Source: Xiphias gladius
Taxonomy: Eukaryota; Chordata; Actinopteri; Istiophoriformes; Xiphiidae
Assembly: GCF_016859285.1 (NCBI RefSeq)
Contig: NC_053415.1
Span: 21,975,001-22,039,000, forward strand
Length of the DNA stretch: 64,000 nucleotides
Direction of reading: 5' to 3'
This document shows positions 61,001 to 64,000 of the stretch, piece after piece (position 1 is the first letter of the stretch; each line of letters starts with the position of its first letter). The notes under the pieces were generated by a model. The model did no database searches. It was not told the DNA's origin and saw only the letters and a list, made by a program, of their open reading frames with translations. Position numbers and translations under genes: made by a program.

Positions 61001-61275
61001 CACATTCTCTGTTGACTGTTTTAGACCAAAAAAATTTTGGTTGGCAGTTTGCAGAAATGGAACAGCGTATCGAGCATGGTGCAGGGGAAAAAAACAAACA
61101 AAACAAAAAACAGACAATATGATAATAATCAGTGTTCTGTGTTTTACCTGCCTGTGAGACAAACTTCCCCTTGGGAACAAAAAAGGTTAAGGGAGAATTT
61201 GATGGAAAAGCATGAAAATGAAGGAATAACACGGAAGAAAAAAAAGTAATCAGGCACTCGGCGACTTGGACTCAC

Positions 61276-61398
61276 GTCCTTAGGATCGGTGAAATTCTGT
61301 CCACAGCCCTGGTCTTTGGCACTGTCGGCTGACAGCAGGCCGATGACCTTTGACCCCTTCCCCCTCATGCAGTGACCCGTCTGTGTTTCGGTGCTCAC
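61276..61398 (-). CDS. Candidate first coding exon, unrecognised (weak)
   Basis: On the - strand an ATG at 61398 opens 41 codons (MSTETQTGHCMRGKGSKVIG... to ...NFTDPKD) that end at a consensus donor (GAC|GTGAGT). The block is GC-richer than its surroundings. No family is recognised. Without a verified second exon it could be chance. Confidence 0.2.
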
Positions 61399-61666
61399 AG
61401 GCAGCAGAAGTTGACAGCTAATGTTTTTTCGTCCGGTCTCTCGTCCCGTGTTCCCTGCGTGGGTGTTGCATGTGATGTCATTCCAGTGCTCCGGTTTTTC
61501 CCTCTAGACCAGTGACCTGTGCATGGCCCCGCGCTACGGCACCTGAGAAATCTCCATCTGCTGATAAGGGTGCGATACAGTTGAAACCCCTGCAAAAAAA
61601 AATCCATTGTATTCTATTCTATTCTAATCTCAAACTATTTATGGTTAACTGTTCTGTGGTTTGCAG

Positions 61667-61727
61667 TTTGTACCAAAACAAGCTGGAGCAGCGAATGGAG
61701 GGGAAAACCTTGAATAAGTCACGCTGA
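61667..61727 (+). CDS. Candidate 3'-terminal exon, unrecognised (weak)
   Basis: An acceptor (CTGTGGTTTGCAG) is followed by short open frames ending at TAA (61715-61717, FVPKQAGAANGGENLE) or TGA (61725-61727, LYQNKLEQRMEGKTLNKSR). The first is in phase with the 60300-60350 candidate. Very short; listed only because it lies on the same strand next to that exon. Confidence 0.13.
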
Positions 61728-62024
61728 CTCAAATGGGGACCTGTGGATCCAGTAAATCACAGATATTGAATGTGTTTTTGGTTTCTGAATGAGCTGGCGT
61801 CAAGTAGTTCCCCTCCATAGAAGGGATCTAGTTCAAGTAGCATCGAGCAAAATGATGACGGTGTCGAAAAGGTTTAAATATACACAGAATGACAACCGGC
61901 AGTCAACTTTACCACTGCACAATTTGGATTTTCTTAAAAACAAAACAAAAACAAAACGTGCATTTTCCAGAATGCATCTTTAAGATTTACACTTACATGT
62001 GGCTATAATATAGGACTTCTTCAC

Positions 62025-62345
62025 CGTTGCTTAAGTATTTCCATTTTCTGACGCGTCATACTTCTCCTCCACTACATTTTCAGGAAATAAAAAAAATCAC
62101 ACTTTTTAGTCAACAGCTCTCTGCACGAGTCGCATTGCAGATTTGTTGTCTGGTTTAGATTTTAACTAGAAAACATCGTCAGTTTTTAAAATACGATCAA
62201 ATGTTTCAGGTTACCACTACACCTACACGACAGCGCAAGAAGCTCCTCAAATCAGCTTCACCCCAACCAACTGCACTGTGGTGTTCACGTTTACGTTTCG
62301 TAGTGGATCTGAATACTTCTCCCACCACCGGCTGCAACCGTTCAC
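62025..62345 (+). repeat. Dispersed teleost repeat (ends GGATCTGAATACTTC...CCACC)
   Basis: 'AAGTATTTCCATTTTCTGAC', 'CATACTTCTCCTCCACTACA', 'GTTTCAGGTTACCACTACAC', 'TCAGCTTCACCCCAACCAAC' and 'AGTGGATCTGAATACTTCTC' follow the known order of this element. The part from about 62180 is shared with copy A at 59310. Confidence 0.7.
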
Positions 62346-62465
62346 TTCTTTCATGGTCGAAGTTTAACCCATCAAATGCAAAAATAGTGGGGAAAAAAAA
62401 AGGCCCTTTCAGAAGTTACTGGTGCTCAGAATGGTGTATTCAAATTGCTTAATTTGGACTGACCC

Positions 62466-63045
62466 AGAAAAAGCTCAACCAGGGGGCATCCCAGACACCG
62501 ACCCTGTAATTACAAACTTCCCCAGTCCCTCTGTTGCATGTCACCCCCCCCCCCCCAATAAAAAGGCAAAGAAACGCCCCTGTATGTTTAATAAAAACTG
62601 GTTAAGAATCAGATTTCAGGAGGTTTCATTTGGTACTTATACAACAACTTATACCACCATTAATTAAACTGTTACCTGATACTTTCTTGACCCTAAACGA
62701 AGTGTCTGAGGTGTATGTTTGTATATGCAGAGCTGTGTTCATAGAGGCCCTAGGTCAAAGGTCCTCAGAGGGTGCCTCACAGTTTGGGAAAGGAAGTTTA
62801 CGCTTTGCGATCGAAACCATACGTTAGTGACAGTTTTTAGGAAAACAACTGCCTTATTTAAGAGTCGGTGAACAAGGCTGATTTTCAGAGTGGCTCATCG
62901 GCTTCACACCCTCTCACGAGCAGGTCTGCAGATGCTTGACTTGACGCTGTTCTTCTTTGTAATAAACCTTTATATGCAATCAAGACGGTGTCAGCGGAGT
63001 CTCCTTCATCCTCTTCACATCATCAACACCGTCAAATAAACTACA
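62466..63045 (+). mobile_element. LTR-like insertion inside copy B
   Basis: The extra DNA has the order expected of a solo LTR: a long leader, a TATA-like TTATTTAAGAG at 62854-62864, AATAAA at 62961-62966 about 100 bp later, then a short tail containing 'GACGGTGTCAGCGGAGTCTC' and ending near CTACA. I could not fix a terminal TG or a target-site duplication, and no coding region of a retroelement is present. A different transposon or a deletion from copy A remains possible. Confidence 0.45.
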
Positions 63046-63194
63046 TGTCCTTAACACCCTGCATGGTGATTGTTACGGTGTTATTTATATGCATTCATCA
63101 GAGTGTTTTGTGTTGTCCGTTACTCAGAGCCCACCAGCTTTAGATGACTAAAGAAGAGGATCTGTTTGCAGAATAAGAGGTGACCACGGTGAAA

Positions 63195-63196
<2 letters not shown>

Positions 63197-63241
<45 letters not shown>
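63197..63241. repeat. (AC)n microsatellite in copy B
   Basis: About 45 bp of AC. Confidence 0.95.
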
Positions 63242-63243
<2 letters not shown>

Positions 63244-63656
63244 GTGAGGCAGTGCACGTTTCCCGTGGTGAATGAAAACACCCGCGGCGATGCCCTGGTA
63301 GTCGTTCTTGCCCAGTAAATGGGCGGCTTGGCCGGCACTTCCAGGCCAGTGTTACCCATCATCCCCCGGTCAGGTCTGCGGCGGTGAGCTCAACAATGAC
63401 ACCATTGTACAACCGGAGAAGCTGCTGCTCCGCTCCAGCGAACCCCCCCCCCCCTTCCCGCTGCACAGAGAGAGCTGGTTAAATACAAACTGCCACTTTT
63501 AAGATGTAAAAATGCCCATGTGGGTGAAATTTGTCGTCCTGGTTGGAGTCCCTCCAATAGGGACCGAAGTCTGCGGAGGGCCCCGCCGCCGTCCCCGCAG
63601 TGGCGTGCTCGGGTCTGGGTGGTGGAATATTAACTTTAAGGCAGCTTTAAGAGCAT

Positions 63657-63771
63657 AAAGGGTCGAGGATTTACATTCGTGCCCTCAGAGAGCAGAACAG
63701 AGTGGGACGGACTTGGATGTCAGTCAGGAGCTCCCGATGCGGCTGTAAAGAAACAAAGCAACATGACTGAG
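63657..63771 (+). CDS. Candidate first exon with short coding start (weak)
   Basis: Just after copy B ends, a leader-like segment leads to an ATG at 63763 and a donor three codons later (ATG ACT GAG|GTAGGC). The phase is 0. The coding exon it would join lies beyond the window or is homologous to 60300-60350. Confidence 0.2.
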
Positions 63772-63870
63772 GTAGGCGGAATATTAAGCAAAGTTGTTTT
63801 TTTTGTTTTGTTTTTATTTTTTTGTCCGGATAAACCGAGCAGGTTGTTTGGTTGTGCGTCTTGGGTTTTT

Positions 63871-63902
<32 letters not shown>

Positions 63903-64000
63903 TTTGTGTGTGAAAAGTTTTCCCTGAAACCATTTCAACCCAGCCGTCAAATTGCACCGCGTCTGGCCGGAACATACGCGTGGACACATGGGAGCGTTGG
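63772..64000. other. T-rich tail of the window
   Basis: A long interrupted T tract (63797-63905) followed by unique DNA. No feature is recognised. Confidence 0.5.

Larger units (their letters stand above)
62180..63656 (+). repeat. Direct duplication, copy B, interrupted by an insertion
   Basis: Counterpart of 59310-60247. The two matching blocks are separated here by about 600 bp (62446-63045) where copy A has only about 40 bp. Distance between copies is 2872 bp for block 1 and about 3410-3427 bp for block 2. Confidence 0.85.

Overview
This window is vertebrate nuclear DNA, almost certainly from a ray-finned (probably percomorph) fish. It has intron-split genes with GT..AG junctions, long (CA)n/(TG)n tracts and many dispersed repeats of types common in teleost genomes. 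No bacterial-style genes, rRNA, recognisable tRNA or CRISPR array was seen.

Two protein genes can be reconstructed exon by exon, both on the + strand. (1) 38311-41818 is an ELL-associated factor, most likely eaf2: 6 exons, 260 aa, a transcription elongation cofactor acting with ELL. (2) 47204-57140 is a complete mitochondrial cytochrome P450 of family CYP27, most like CYP27A (sterol 26/27-hydroxylase): 9 exons, 552 aa, with the heme cysteine, ExxR and I-helix threonines intact. All splice phases close in both genes. They lie head to tail about 5.4 kb apart and have unrelated jobs (transcription in the nucleus; sterol, bile-acid or vitamin D oxidation in mitochondria).

Layout: 1-900 is a CpG-bearing, promoter- or first-exon-like block. 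0.9-38 kb has no recognisable protein gene. It holds dense microsatellites, dispersed repeats, unique sequence that may include regulatory elements, and GC-rich islands near 15.0-15.3 kb and 32.8-33.2 kb that look like 5' noncoding exons on the - strand. One unassigned + strand exon candidate lies at 36.24 kb. 38.1-41.8 kb is eaf2. 41.8-47.2 kb is intergenic and repeat-rich. 47.2-57.1 kb is the P450. 57.1-64 kb contains 3' sequence, a direct duplication (about 59.3-60.25 kb and 62.2-63.66 kb) whose second copy has gained roughly 0.6 kb of LTR-like sequence, and several short exon-like segments on both strands that may belong to one or two unrecognised genes.

Assignments to families rest on recognition of conserved residues and consensus sequences; no search was run. 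Repeat family boundaries are approximate.
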